Assembly (NCBI RefSeq): GCF_002198715.1
Contig: NZ_MWLK01000015.1
Location: 37,684-101,683 of the forward strand
DNA length: 64,000 nucleotides
Origin: Rhodomicrobium sp. R_RK_3
GTDB lineage: Bacteria; Pseudomonadota; Alphaproteobacteria; Rhizobiales; Rhodomicrobiaceae
Direction of reading: 5' to 3'
The position numbers were made by a program, and so were the translations under genes. This document shows, piece after piece, positions 18,741-28,116 of the stretch (the first letter of the stretch is position 1; every line of letters begins with the position of its first letter). The notes beneath the pieces are model-generated. The model saw only the letters and a program-made list of their open reading frames with translations, did no database searches and was not told the origin of the DNA.

Positions 18741-20009
18741 CTATTTCTCTTGTAAGTTTGGACCTTGGCCCTGGGCCGGCCGATCGCCGGACGAGATGGA
18801 TTGCGCGGCGATGAAGCCTGTGGCCCGCAGGCGGTTCGCCCGGGACATGCTCCGCGCCCAGCCGGGTGCGCCGCCTTGGCCGTCGCCGCCGGGGGCAGAC
18901 CCGTTACCCCCATGTCTCGACGTCGCGCGCAGGCCATAGGCCGAGCCTTGCGCGTAGGCGTCGGCGATCGGGCTCGACATGGCGGATGCGGCACGCCGGA
19001 TAGGCTCGCCGATCGCCGCCTGCGCCATCCCCCGTACCCCGCCTTGCTCGTAGGAGGTGGAGGCGGCGCCAGACATTGCGGCCGCCGCCCGAACGGCGCC
19101 GCCACCGATGGCGCCTGCTGTTCGTGCCGCACCCGAGGCCAAAGCCGCCGCACCGATGCCCGCTGCTGCGACACCCATCGTAGTCGCGACCGCCGATCCC
19201 GCACCCAATTGCGGTGCTCCCGAAATCAAGCCTGCTGCAAGGGCGGGAACGAAGATCGCCAGTCCGAAGACTGCGATCGCCCCCAGAATGGCGGAGGCGG
19301 CGTGATTGAGCGTCGCCTCGCCGGTCAACGGCTGAACGAGCGTGCCGAAGACGGAGGAGCCAATACCGATGACGATGGCGAGCACCATCAGCTTGATGCC
19401 GGACGAAAGCACATTGCCAAGCACGCGCTCGGCAAGGAACGAGGTTCGCCCGAACAGAGCGAATGGCACCAGCAGGAAACCAGCCAACGTCGTCAGCTTG
19501 AATTCGATGATGGCGATGAAGAGCTGTACGGCGAGGACGAAGAAGGCGAGGAGCACGATGCCCCAGGCGAGCATCAGGACGATAATGGTAACGAAGTTTT
19601 CGAAGAAGCTGGTCAGGCCGACCAGCTCCCCGGCCTTCTGCAAGAGAGGGTGCGCCGCCTTGAAACCGGTATCGGCGACAAAGCCGGGGCGCATTAAATC
19701 GTTAGCTGACATCGACGCGCCGGACGCCTTCAGGCCCAAGCCGCCGAAGGAGCGGAAGACGATGTCGGCGAGATCCTTCCAGTTGTTCAGCAGGAAGGCA
19801 AAAAAGCCGACATACAAAACCTTGCGGACGAGCTGGGCGGGGATGTTGTCGTCATTGCCCCAGGCCCAGAACAGCCCCGCAAGCGTAATGTCGATGGCAA
19901 CCAGCACGCTCGTGAGATACGCCACATCGCCTGAGACCAGCCCGAAGCCGCTGTCGATATAGCGCGAGAAGGTCTCAGTGAAGCGGTCGATGATGGCGAG
20001 ATCGTCCAT
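18741..20009 (-). CDS. trbL: Conjugal transfer protein TrbL (VirB6)
   Basis: A 422-residue polytopic inner-membrane protein. About five to six hydrophobic segments occupy residues 30-270 (for example FVTIIVLMLAWGIVLLAFFV), followed by an Ala/Gly-rich, low-complexity C-terminal tail (GGNGSAPGGDGQGGAPGW), the usual TrbL/VirB6 organisation. It forms part of the inner-membrane pore of the mating apparatus. It lies between trbJ (12-bp gap) and trbF (9-bp gap). Confidence 0.9.
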   Translation of the reverse strand: MDDLAIIDRFTETFSRYIDSGFGLVSGDVAYLTSVLVAIDITLAGLFWAWGNDDNIPAQLVRKVLYVGFFAFLLNNWKDLADIVFRSFGGLGLKASGASMSANDLMRPGFVADTGFKAAHPLLQKAGELVGLTSFFENFVTIIVLMLAWGIVLLAFFVLAVQLFIAIIEFKLTTLAGFLLVPFALFGRTSFLAERVLGNVLSSGIKLMVLAIVIGIGSSVFGTLVQPLTGEATLNHAASAILGAIAVFGLAIFVPALAAGLISGAPQLGAGSAVATTMGVAAAGIGAAALASGAARTAGAIGGGAVRAAAAMSGAASTSYEQGGVRGMAQAAIGEPIRRAASAMSSPIADAYAQGSAYGLRATSRHGGNGSAPGGDGQGGAPGWARSMSRANRLRATGFIAAQSISSGDRPAQGQGPNLQEK

Positions 20010-20021
20010 GACGGCGTCTTC

Positions 20022-20747
20022 CTACGGGTGGGCCGCGTAAGCGCTGCCCGAGCCGAGAAAGCTTCTCAGCCGGACACGGGCTTCTTCTTCGGCGGCGAGG
20101 CGTCGCGCCCGGTCGGCGGTCTCGCCGCGGGATTGCGCTGCCAGCAACGCTTGCAGTTGCAGTTGTTGCTTGAGGGTGAGGCCTTGCAGCTCATTGCCCG
20201 CCTGCGCGGCTTCGAGCGCTCCGGGCGCGGCCCTCGAGCGGGCAAGCAGCGCGGTGAGCGTCTCGGTATCCGCCGCCAATCCATCCGCCGTGGCCGCCTC
20301 CAAGAGGCCCGATCGCTTGACGCTTTCGAGCGTTTCGCTCCAGCGCGCCTTGGTTTGCTGGATGGATGTTTCGGCCGACAGATCCGCGAACTCTGTTGGA
20401 TAGAGCTTGGCAAACGAGGTTTCGGTATCCTGCAGTTTCAGAGCGATGGCGCTTCCGCTGTGGAGCGCGCCGGTGATCTGTGACAGCTGTTGCTGGAGCT
20501 GCGGCGCGATCGTTTGGCCGCTGGAGGCAAGGTTCTGATCCATGCGCTTCAGCATGTCGATCTGGTTCTGGATTGCCTTGACCTGGTTGTTGATCTGCTG
20601 CAGGGCGCGCAGCGTGGCGATGTAGTTCTGCTTGTAGTTCCAGGGGTCATAAACGATGTCGGCATTTGCGTTTTTGTGGAAGCAGCCAAGGAATGCGGAG
20701 GCCAGAACGAAGGCAAAGAACACCCGATGCACGAAATGGCGTGCCAT
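20022..20747 (-). CDS. trbJ: Conjugal transfer protein TrbJ (VirB5-like)
   Basis: A 241-residue exported protein. The signal peptide VFFAFVLASAFLGCFHKNANA is followed by DIVYDPWNYKQN, the hallmark start of mature TrbJ, and then a long, mostly helical body with LQQINNQVKAIQNQIDML. It is a minor pilus component and, in IncP relatives, also linked to entry exclusion. It lies 32 bp after trbE. No trbK lipoprotein gene follows it. Confidence 0.9.
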   Translation of the reverse strand: MARHFVHRVFFAFVLASAFLGCFHKNANADIVYDPWNYKQNYIATLRALQQINNQVKAIQNQIDMLKRMDQNLASSGQTIAPQLQQQLSQITGALHSGSAIALKLQDTETSFAKLYPTEFADLSAETSIQQTKARWSETLESVKRSGLLEAATADGLAADTETLTALLARSRAAPGALEAAQAGNELQGLTLKQQLQLQALLAAQSRGETADRARRLAAEEEARVRLRSFLGSGSAYAAHP

Positions 20748-20779
20748 GAGCTTTCTCCAGAATTGGTGAGAGTTGGGGT

Positions 20780-23344
20780 TTAGGCGCGGAACGGCGACAG
20801 GCGGGCGACCAACTCCGCTTCGAGGACAGGATCCGGGATGAGTTCTTCCTCGTCGTCCTCGTCCTCATGCGGATGAGGTGACATTGCCGCTGCCGCGGGC
20901 GCTCCGGCGCCGCCATCGCCGGTGTTCGATGTCTTCGCCACCTGATCCAAGAGCTCGGCGGCCCAGCCAAGCCCTTTGGCCCTCAGAAATTCTGCTGGGA
21001 AGCGATGCCTGGGATGATTGGCGGATGTCTCCTGCACCAGCTTCAGATCCGCCGGCGAGGATGCGCCGCATAGGCTCAGCGCGATGGAGCCAAGGCCGAG
21101 CTCGAACAGCCGGTTGCCGCGCGCCGATTGGAGGTAGTAATCGCGCTTGGGCGCGGCCTGGGCGATAATCTCGACCTGCCGGGAATTCAGACCGAAGCGT
21201 CTATAGATCGCCGCCGATTGGGGTTCTTGCGCCCGAGAATTGGGCAGGAAAATCCGGGTCATGCAGCTTTCGATGATGGCGGGCGCGATTTTGGAGTTTT
21301 CGATATCGGCGAGCGACTGCGTCGCAAACACCACCGCGACGTTCTTCTTGCGCAAGGTCTTGAGCCAGGCGCGAATCGTCTCGGCGAGCAGCGGGTGATC
21401 GAGGAACAGCCAGGCCTCATCGAGAATGAGGAGTGTCGGCGATCCGTCGAACCGCGCCTCCAGCCGGTGGAACAGATAGGACAGAACCGGAGCGACGAGC
21501 CCCTTATGCCGCATCAACTCTTCCAGCTCGATATGCAGCACGGCGGCGTCAGCGATCGTCTCCTGCGTGCCGTCGAGCAATCGTCCGAAGGCGCCATCCA
21601 ACGTGTATGGGTTCAGCGCCTGCGTCAGCGCCGCCGATTGAACGAGCACAGCCAATCCGGTCAGCGTGCGCTCCTCTGGAGGCGCGGAGGCCAGACTTTC
21701 CAACGCCGTCCAAACCGCCTCGCGCACCTCCGGATCGACGCGCATTCCGTCCTGGGCAAGGAGGGCGCAGACCCATTCGAGCCCGAAAGCACGAATCTCC
21801 AGCTTGTCCACATGGCGCAAGGGTTGCAGCGTCAGGTTCCCGTCCAGGGACAGATCGATCGCTTCACCGCCCATGGCAAGACAGGCAGCTTTGGCGGATT
21901 TGCCCTTGTCGAAGACGATCACTTTTGCGCCGATGAAACGCCGGAACTGCAAGGCCAAAAGGGCGAGCAGTACCGACTTGCCGGCGCCGGTCGGACCGAC
22001 CACCAAGCTGTGGCCGACATCGCCGACATGCAGATCGAGGCGGAACGGAGTGGAGCCTCGCGTTCTGGTCATCATCAAGGGCGGGGCGTTGAGATGCCCA
22101 TTGCGATCCGGGCCGGCCCAGACGGCGGAGACCGGCATCATATGAGCCAGATTGAGCGTGTGCACCAAGGGCTGGCGGATATTGGCGTAAGGGTTTCCGG
22201 GCAAGCTGCCGAGCCAGGCCTCGACCGCGTTCAGGCTCTCGCGGATGGTCACGAACCCACGCGCATTGACGATGCGTTCGATAGCGATCAGCTTGTCCTC
22301 GACCTTGCGCTCCGAGGCGTCGCGCACCACGATGGTGGTCGTCACATAACCGAAGGTGACGTCATCCGAGCCCAGTTCTTGCAAAGCCTCGTCGGCGTCT
22401 GCGGCCTTGTTGCCGGCATCGGTATCGATGAGCGCGCTTTCGCGGGCAAACATGACCTCGCGCACGACGGCCATCACCGATTTGCGCTTGGCGAACCATT
22501 GCCGGCGGAGTTTGCCAAGCTCGCGTTCCGCCTCGCGCTTGTCGAGCGGGATGAAGCGTGTCACCCAGCGATAGGAAAAGCCGAGATCGTTCAGGGTATC
22601 GAGCATTCCGGGCGAGGTGCTGTTCGGGAAGCCGAGCACGGTCAGCACCCGCAAATGCTGGTCGCCGAGCCTAGGCGAGACGCCTCCCGTCAAGGGACTA
22701 TCGCAAAGGATGGCATCGAGATAAGCAGGCACATCAGGCGCTGCCACCCTCATGCGTTTCGCAGAGACTGTGTTGTGCAGATAGGTGAGGAGCTCTGTGT
22801 CGCGTAGCGGCACCAGTTCGGGCAGGATGTTGGCAAGCAGCGCCAGTGCCCGGTCGGTTTCGGAGATGAAGCCGTCGAGATGGGCACGCGGATCGAGGAG
22901 GGGCGCCTGGCCACCGTCGCGTTCGTAGAGCAGGCCTTCGGTCTTCGCCGCGGCGTCGGCAGGCGGCAAGTACAGGAGACTGAGATAATACCTGCTCTCG
23001 AAATGGCTGAGTTCGGCCTCGAAGCCCGCTTTGCGTTCCTCATCCACCAGCCAGGAGACGGGATCGGCAAAGCAACCGCCGGGATAGGATTGGGCCGGAA
23101 TGCGCTCGGCCTCGAAAAACATGGCCCAGCGCGATCCGAAGCGTTTGAGCACGTTGTTCAATCGCGCCGTGATTGAGACCAGTTCGGCGTCGGTGGCGCT
23201 ATCGAGATCGGGGCCGCGATAGCTGGCGGCGCGCAGGAAGCTGCCATCCTTATTGAGGATGACACCGGGCGCCACCAAGCAGGCCCAGGGCAGATAATCG
23301 GCAAGGCTGACGGATTTCTTGCGGTATTCGGCGAGGTTCAGCAT
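20780..23344 (-). CDS. trbE: Conjugal transfer ATPase TrbE (VirB4)
   Basis: An 854-residue VirB4-family ATPase. The N-terminal CagE/TrbE domain occupies about residues 1-400. The C-terminal RecA-like domain has Walker A VVGPTGAGKSVLLALLALQ, Walker B TLLILDEAWLFL and an ATQSL motif. It powers pilus assembly and substrate transfer at the inner membrane. Its start overlaps the trbD end by 7 bp. The length agrees with family members and no frame break is visible, so this ATPase should be functional. Confidence 0.94.
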   Translation of the reverse strand: MLNLAEYRKKSVSLADYLPWACLVAPGVILNKDGSFLRAASYRGPDLDSATDAELVSITARLNNVLKRFGSRWAMFFEAERIPAQSYPGGCFADPVSWLVDEERKAGFEAELSHFESRYYLSLLYLPPADAAAKTEGLLYERDGGQAPLLDPRAHLDGFISETDRALALLANILPELVPLRDTELLTYLHNTVSAKRMRVAAPDVPAYLDAILCDSPLTGGVSPRLGDQHLRVLTVLGFPNSTSPGMLDTLNDLGFSYRWVTRFIPLDKREAERELGKLRRQWFAKRKSVMAVVREVMFARESALIDTDAGNKAADADEALQELGSDDVTFGYVTTTIVVRDASERKVEDKLIAIERIVNARGFVTIRESLNAVEAWLGSLPGNPYANIRQPLVHTLNLAHMMPVSAVWAGPDRNGHLNAPPLMMTRTRGSTPFRLDLHVGDVGHSLVVGPTGAGKSVLLALLALQFRRFIGAKVIVFDKGKSAKAACLAMGGEAIDLSLDGNLTLQPLRHVDKLEIRAFGLEWVCALLAQDGMRVDPEVREAVWTALESLASAPPEERTLTGLAVLVQSAALTQALNPYTLDGAFGRLLDGTQETIADAAVLHIELEELMRHKGLVAPVLSYLFHRLEARFDGSPTLLILDEAWLFLDHPLLAETIRAWLKTLRKKNVAVVFATQSLADIENSKIAPAIIESCMTRIFLPNSRAQEPQSAAIYRRFGLNSRQVEIIAQAAPKRDYYLQSARGNRLFELGLGSIALSLCGASSPADLKLVQETSANHPRHRFPAEFLRAKGLGWAAELLDQVAKTSNTGDGGAGAPAAAAMSPHPHEDEDDEEELIPDPVLEAELVARLSPFRA

Positions 23345-23610
23345 GAGAGATACCCCTTATGGCGGGAATGCCGGGACAGAACTGCGAAGAAGGCGGGGTC
23401 TTTGCGGGTGAGCCAGACGGCTAGCGCGTGGCCCAGGAGCCAGATGAGGAGACCGGCGAGCCAAAGCCTGAGGCCGAGGCCAATGGCGGCCGCCAGCGTG
23501 CCGTTCACAATGGCAAAGCCGCGCGGGGCGCCGCCAAGCAGCACGGGCTCGGTCAGTGCCCGATGCAGCGGCACTTCGAAGCCGGGAGAGATCGATGGGA
23601 GATGATCCAT
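23338..23610 (-). CDS. trbD: Conjugal transfer protein TrbD (VirB3)
   Basis: A 90-residue inner-membrane protein. The N-terminal PGFEVPLHRALTEPVLLGGA motif is diagnostic of VirB3/TrbD. Two membrane segments follow, around IVNGTLAAAIGLGLRL and LAGLLIWLLGHALAVWL. The ATG at 23610 is chosen because the family signature starts at once; the longer frame adds 24 residues without hydrophobic or motif content. It partners with TrbE at the inner membrane. Confidence 0.9.
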   Translation of the reverse strand: MDHLPSISPGFEVPLHRALTEPVLLGGAPRGFAIVNGTLAAAIGLGLRLWLAGLLIWLLGHALAVWLTRKDPAFFAVLSRHSRHKGYLSC

Positions 23611-23620
23611 GGATGGCGCC

Positions 23621-23974
23621 TCAGTCGATGACCGCGCCGCCGGCGAAGGCGAAGAAGGACAGGAAGAAGGATGTCGCAGCAAACGCGATGGTCAGGCCAA
23701 AGACGACCTGCACGAGCCGCCGAAAGCCGCCCGACATGTCGCCGAAGGCGAGGCTGAGGCCGGTGCCGATGATGACGATCACCGCCACCATCTTGGCGAC
23801 CGGCCCCTCGATCGAATCCAGGATTTTCTGGAGCGGCGCCTCCCACGGCATGCCGGATCCGGCACCGTAGGCGGGCGAGGCCGAGAGGAGTGCCAGGGCC
23901 ATTGCGGCCAACGACAGGCGGGCCGGCAATGATGGCCGAAACCGTTCCAATGGAGCAAAAATTGCGGAGAGCAT
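23621..23974 (-). CDS. trbC: Conjugal transfer pilin TrbC (VirB2)
   Basis: A 117-residue pilin precursor. A long signal peptide (LSLAAMALALLSASPAYGAG) precedes mature segments PWEAPLQKILDSIEGPVAKM and two hydrophobic helices with a FGDMSGGFRRL loop, the normal VirB2 layout. ATG 23974 has a GAGG element ten bases upstream, favouring it over 24010. The pilin is probably processed and may be cyclised as in IncP relatives, though no TraF-type peptidase gene is in this window. Confidence 0.9.
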   Translation of the reverse strand: MLSAIFAPLERFRPSLPARLSLAAMALALLSASPAYGAGSGMPWEAPLQKILDSIEGPVAKMVAVIVIIGTGLSLAFGDMSGGFRRLVQVVFGLTIAFAATSFFLSFFAFAGGAVID

Positions 23975-24139
23975 GACTTGATTTCCCTCAAGATGATGAG
24001 GCCCAAGCATGCGTGGGGCAGCGAAAAATCCCTATGAGGGAAGCCGAGAAATGCCGTGAATGCGTGGGCAAATGCCGGACAAACGGGGAGTGAACGGCCG
24101 CAGGCGCTCGGCGCCGGGCAGGCCGGGTTGATAATACTG

Positions 24140-24177
24140 GGCGGGATCTTGGTGGCGTTGAACGCTAAGGTCCCGCC
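24140..24177 (-). promoter_or_regulatory. Intercistronic hairpin between trbB and trbC
   Basis: GGCGGGATCTT (24140-24150) pairs with AAGGTCCCGCC (24167-24177), an 11-bp stem with one G-T pair, in the unusually long 234-bp gap between trbB and the trbC start. There is no T tract, so it is more likely an RNA-processing or stabilising element than a terminator. It could set the high pilin expression needed relative to the ATPase. Confidence 0.4.
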
Positions 24178-24208
24178 GGATAGGAAATGACCTATTGGTC
24201 AACGCAGT

Positions 24209-25162
24209 TTAGGCGCTCAGGGCCTTCAGTCGATAACCGCCGGACGGATCGATTCCATCGACCGCAAGCAGTTCAGTGACCCGGCGCTCCTCGCCCCGCC
24301 CTTGCAGGTAGACGATCAAATCGACCGTCTCGGCGATCAGGGATTTTGGAACGATCGCCACCGCTTCCTGGATCAATTGCTCAAGCCGTGCCAAGGCAGC
24401 GGTCGCCGAATTGGCATGCACCGTAGCGATGCCGCCCGGATGCCCAGTGTTCCAGGCTTTCAGCATGTCGAGCGCTTCTCCGCCCCTCACCTCGCCAATG
24501 ATAATGCGGTCGGGGCGCAAACGCAGCGTTGACCGCACGAGGTCGGAAAGGGAGACGACGCCAGATTTGGTCTTGAGGGCGATGCAATCCTCGGCCTCGC
24601 AGCGCAGTTCGCGTGTGTCTTCCAGAATAATCACGCGCTCGCCCATGGTGGCGATCTCGGCGAGCAGTGCATTGGCAAGCGTTGTCTTGCCCGATGAGGT
24701 GCCGCCGGCAATGAGGATATTCCGGCGGTCCGTCACGGCCTGCCGGAGCGCCTGGGCCTGATCCTCGGTCATCATGCTTTTGCTGACGTAGTCGCTGAGC
24801 CTGAAAATTATTCCGGCAGGCTTTCGGATCGAAAAGCATGGCGCGGTTGCGATGGGCGGCAAAAGCCCCTCAAAGCGCTCGCGGGTTTCCGGCAATTCCG
24901 CTGAGACGATTGGCGACCAGGCATGAGCTTCGCTCCGTGCATGGGCGGCGACAATGCGGATGATGCGTTCGGTGTCAGCCGCGCCCAGGACATGACCGGA
25001 AAAGCTGCGGCCCCGGCCGGCCCGATCGACCCACAATTTTCCGTCGGGATTGACCATGATTTCGATGGTGCTTGGATCTTGAAGCGCCTGTCCAATGGCT
25101 CGGCCAAAAGCCGTCGCCAACATCTGACGCCGGCGGCTATCGGCTTCTTCCTTGCCCGTCAC
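24209..25162 (-). CDS. trbB: Conjugal transfer ATPase TrbB (VirB11)
   Basis: A 317-residue hexameric secretion ATPase. It has an N-terminal domain with IMVNPDGKLWVDR, Walker A GGTSSGKTTLANALLAE, an Asp box ILEDTRELRCEAED, a Walker B-like region DRIIIGEVRGGEALDML, and a His box (GHPGGIATVHANSA). It drives pilus biogenesis and works with TrbE. The start is GTG, overlapping the copG-like stop by four bases (GTGA), indicating translational coupling. Confidence 0.93.
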   Translation of the reverse strand: MTGKEEADSRRRQMLATAFGRAIGQALQDPSTIEIMVNPDGKLWVDRAGRGRSFSGHVLGAADTERIIRIVAAHARSEAHAWSPIVSAELPETRERFEGLLPPIATAPCFSIRKPAGIIFRLSDYVSKSMMTEDQAQALRQAVTDRRNILIAGGTSSGKTTLANALLAEIATMGERVIILEDTRELRCEAEDCIALKTKSGVVSLSDLVRSTLRLRPDRIIIGEVRGGEALDMLKAWNTGHPGGIATVHANSATAALARLEQLIQEAVAIVPKSLIAETVDLIVYLQGRGEERRVTELLAVDGIDPSGGYRLKALSA

Positions 25163-25671
25163 TCGTCTCGCACCCCGCCGTCCCGATCGTCATCCGGCTC
25201 ATCATTATCGACGATTTCGCCCGGCTCGCCGGCTTCGCCTAAGGCTTCGGCGAAGAGCTCGGGCTTTTCAGTGACGATGGTTTCGAGCACCTGGGAAATC
25301 AGCCGCTGATCAGAGGCAAGACGCCTGCCAACCTGGGCAACGAAGCGGTGAAAGCGGTCGCGGCCGAGGATTTTTGCTTCCTCCTGCTCGCTCTCGGGCA
25401 CGGGCGGCGTCACAATGAGAAAATAGCGCACGAACAGCCCGAGCGTTTCGGTGACGATGGCGAGATCGCGTTGTAAGCCGCCGAGCGTCTTGGAATGGCT
25501 GTTCAGCCGCCTGACGATCACGGGCTCGAGGGCGTTTTCGGGCTTTGGCGAGAGGAACGCCTTGATCGCCTCATCGGCGATCCCCGAGCGCGAGGCTCCG
25601 TGTTGGCTGCACGCCTGCCGCAAAAGCCGTGACGCCTCCGGCGACAGATAGAACGAAAAACGCGCCTTCAT
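25159..25671 (-). CDS. CopG-like ribbon-helix-helix regulator of transfer
   Basis: A 170-residue protein whose N-terminus (KARFSFYLSPEASRLLRQAC, then SRSGIADEAIKAFL) is a ribbon-helix-helix DNA-binding domain. The remaining helical part (RDLAIVTETLGLFVRYFLIV) and acidic tail are typical of the CopG-family gene always found between traG and trbB in this class of elements. It overlaps both neighbours by 4 bp. It may regulate the operon or act as a relaxosome accessory; this is inferred from position. Confidence 0.82.
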   Translation of the reverse strand: MKARFSFYLSPEASRLLRQACSQHGASRSGIADEAIKAFLSPKPENALEPVIVRRLNSHSKTLGGLQRDLAIVTETLGLFVRYFLIVTPPVPESEQEEAKILGRDRFHRFVAQVGRRLASDQRLISQVLETIVTEKPELFAEALGEAGEPGEIVDNDEPDDDRDGGVRDE

Positions 25672-27335
25672 GATTTGTCATCCATGGAGCGGGTTGGGTG
25701 AAGCGCTGGCCTTGCGTCCAGGTCGAAATCATCGTCGCGAGCGGCATCCAACAGACTGAGCTGTTTGCTCTGTACCGTGGGCGACTTCGCTGACCTTTTC
25801 GGCTTGCCGATTGAGACGATATTCGAGCCGGGCTCGGGATCGAGCCTCGCATCATAGGTCGCGCAACACCCCTCCCAATCATGGGGCGCCCGTGGAGGCG
25901 CATCGGCATAGGCGCCCTCAGTCAGCACCGGCGCGGCAAGGCATCGTTCTTGAAAATTCAGGTCCTCGAAATAACGAAGCTTGGTCGCCTTGATCGGCGG
26001 ACAGCCGGAGGTCATGATCAGCGCTTGGTCTTTGGGAAGCTGCAGGATCTCACCCGGCGTCAGCAATGGTCGCGGTGTCTCCTGCTCCGAGACCGAGGAA
26101 TGGGTGAACCAAAAGGCGGAACGGCTGCCGGTAAGCCCACGCACGGCCCGCAGCTCGGTTGCCGTGCCAAGCGCCTCTGAAAGCCTCTTGGCGGTGCGCT
26201 CGTCGTTGGGTGCGAACACGATGCGAATATGACAGTTGTCGAGAATGGCGTTGTTAATGCCATAGGCTTTGTCGATCTGATTGAGCGACTGCGCAATTAG
26301 ACAGGCGCGGATATTGTAGCCCGCTAGAAATGCCAGCGCGCCTTCGAAAAAATCGAGACGGCCCAGGGCTGGAAACTCGTCGAGCATGAGCAGCATGGGA
26401 CGCCGTTTCGCGATCTCTGCGGGGTCGAGGCTTTCGGTCAGGCGCCTGACAATCTGGTTCAGAATCAGACGGACCAGCGGCCGGGTGCGCGACAGGTCGG
26501 ATGGCGGGATGACGAGGTAAAGCGATAGCGGCTGTTTCGCTGTGACCAGATCCATGATCCGCCAATCGGACCGGCTGGTGACTTCGGCGACCAGCGGATC
26601 GCGATACAGCGTCAGCAGGCTGACCGCCGTCGAGACGACGCCCGAGCGTTCATTCTCGGCCTTGTTCAGCAGATCGCGGGCGGCGGCTGCCACTATGGGA
26701 TGGACTTTCGGCGTCGTGCCGTCGCCGAGATGGTTGGTCGCCAGCATGACTTTCAGCAGCGCTTCTATGGGGCGAGCAGGATCCGCGATCAGCCTTGCCA
26801 CCTGCGCGAGCGTCTTTTCCCTCTCGGCGTAGAGCACATGAAGGATCAAGCCCGTAAGAAAGGCGTGCGCAGTTTTCTCCCAATGGGAGCGCTGATCGAG
26901 GGCGCCTTCGGGATCGACGAGGATGTCCGCGATGTTTTGCACATCCCGCACCTCGTTGGCGCCGCGCCTGACCTCCAAAAGCGGATTGTAATGGGCGGAT
27001 CTGACATCCGCCGGATTGAAAGACAGGCAATGGGAAAACCGGGACCGCCAGCCTGCCGTCACCTGCCAATTCTCGCCCTTGATATCGTGGATGATCGCAG
27101 GGCCAGTCCAGGAGAGCAGCGTCGGCACCACAACGCCTACGCCTTTTCCCGAGCGCGTCGGCGCCACCATCAGCACATGCTCAGGCCCGTCATGGCGGAG
27201 ATAGCAGCCGTTGGTTTGCGCCAGCACCATGCCCCGGTTTGCGAAAAAATCAGCTTCGGAAATCGCTGTTGTATCCGCCCATCGAGCCGAGCCGAATGTC
27301 GAGCGAGCTTTTTTAGAAGGGCGAGCAAAAAGCAT
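25668..27335 (-). CDS. traG: TraG-type coupling protein lacking its N-terminal membrane part
   Basis: A 555-residue VirD4/TraG ATPase that brings the relaxase-DNA complex to the channel. Seen: FGSARWAD near residue 14, Walker A APTRSGKGVGVVVPTLLSW, the IIHDIKGENW segment, Walker B PMLLMLDEFPALGRL and LIAQSLNQIDKAYG. Complete TraG proteins have roughly 100 further N-terminal residues with membrane helices before the GSARWA motif, and these are missing. The same frame stays open only to about 27390, still without hydrophobic segments. The gene is probably truncated by the cargo boundary. Whether a soluble form still supports transfer is doubtful. Confidence 0.85.
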   Translation of the reverse strand: MLFARPSKKARSTFGSARWADTTAISEADFFANRGMVLAQTNGCYLRHDGPEHVLMVAPTRSGKGVGVVVPTLLSWTGPAIIHDIKGENWQVTAGWRSRFSHCLSFNPADVRSAHYNPLLEVRRGANEVRDVQNIADILVDPEGALDQRSHWEKTAHAFLTGLILHVLYAEREKTLAQVARLIADPARPIEALLKVMLATNHLGDGTTPKVHPIVAAAARDLLNKAENERSGVVSTAVSLLTLYRDPLVAEVTSRSDWRIMDLVTAKQPLSLYLVIPPSDLSRTRPLVRLILNQIVRRLTESLDPAEIAKRRPMLLMLDEFPALGRLDFFEGALAFLAGYNIRACLIAQSLNQIDKAYGINNAILDNCHIRIVFAPNDERTAKRLSEALGTATELRAVRGLTGSRSAFWFTHSSVSEQETPRPLLTPGEILQLPKDQALIMTSGCPPIKATKLRYFEDLNFQERCLAAPVLTEGAYADAPPRAPHDWEGCCATYDARLDPEPGSNIVSIGKPKRSAKSPTVQSKQLSLLDAARDDDFDLDARPALHPTRSMDDKS

Positions 27336-27509
27336 GTGGAGGTCGAGCTCTCGATGAGCCGCTATCTTCGCAGCCTCTGCAATTAGAGCCTATGGGCAAA
27401 CCCGAGAAAAAGCGGGAAGTGATTGTCAGCATTCGAAAAACAACGGCGGCTGCGCCGTACGCGCAGGAAATCCCGACCCGACCCGAAACGCCTATCTCTG
27501 GGAAGCGCG

Positions 27510-27850
27510 GCGGGACATGGACCACATCGAAAAAATCGCGGTACGCCATGGATCTAACAGACCATGCGGTCGCCGACATCCTCTGGGAGCAGCAGAAGAA
27601 ACTGCGCGAGCTCAAGCTCCTATTTCAGACGGGTCAATTTCGCGCGCGACGGCGCCCGCGAGAGAAGCGCAGAAGAGTTCTATATCGGCGTTCCTGATTT
27701 TCGCGGCAAAACGGCGAAGCGCACGCTGTCCCATGACTGGCGCGCGCCGATCTCGTCCATGTTCTACGACTATAGATCGGCGCGGCGCGGTATCAGGCTC
27801 CGGCGGGCGAGGTGCGGCGCCGGCTCGACCTGAAACGCCAGTAATCCAAG
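27510..27850 (+). pseudogene. Fragment of a HelD-like (UvrD/Rep-type) helicase gene
   Basis: Translated pieces in different frames line up with the N-terminal region of HelD-like ATPases: DHIEKIAVRHGS, then KKLRELKLLFQT, then AEEFYIGVPDF and HDWRAPISSMFYDY, then ARYQAPAGEVRRRLDLKRQ. The frame changes at least three times and a TAA follows. Only about 110 codons remain of a gene normally over 2 kb, and the helicase motifs are absent. It is a clear fossil at the left edge of the arsenic cargo. Confidence 0.7.
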
Positions 27851-28100
27851 CGCGACTCATCGATCATCGACGCCTCGTGATTCTGGCAGCGCGTGAACCT
27901 GACCAGTCTTGGGCGAAGGCGTGAAGTCTTGTCCAAGAGCGGGATGCCGGAAATCGGCCTGTTCGGTTCGATTGAAGCGCGATGCGGAAACGGAACGCGG
28001 GAGCCTGGTGGCGTTGCGGGCAATCGGCGTTGCGCAGCCGCAGCATATGCTCCGGGGCGATCGCGCAAACCTGTCACACGCCTGTCATACGCTTCGACTA

Positions 28101-28116
28101 TTCCATAACCATGGAA
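28101..28116. promoter_or_regulatory. Palindrome over the arsR-arsC fusion start codon
   Basis: TTCCAT-AACC-ATGGAA has perfect 6-bp arms and includes the ATG at 28111. Binding of the encoded ArsR domain here would block its own expression. It could also be coincidental, because the start codon itself contributes half of one arm. Confidence 0.35.
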
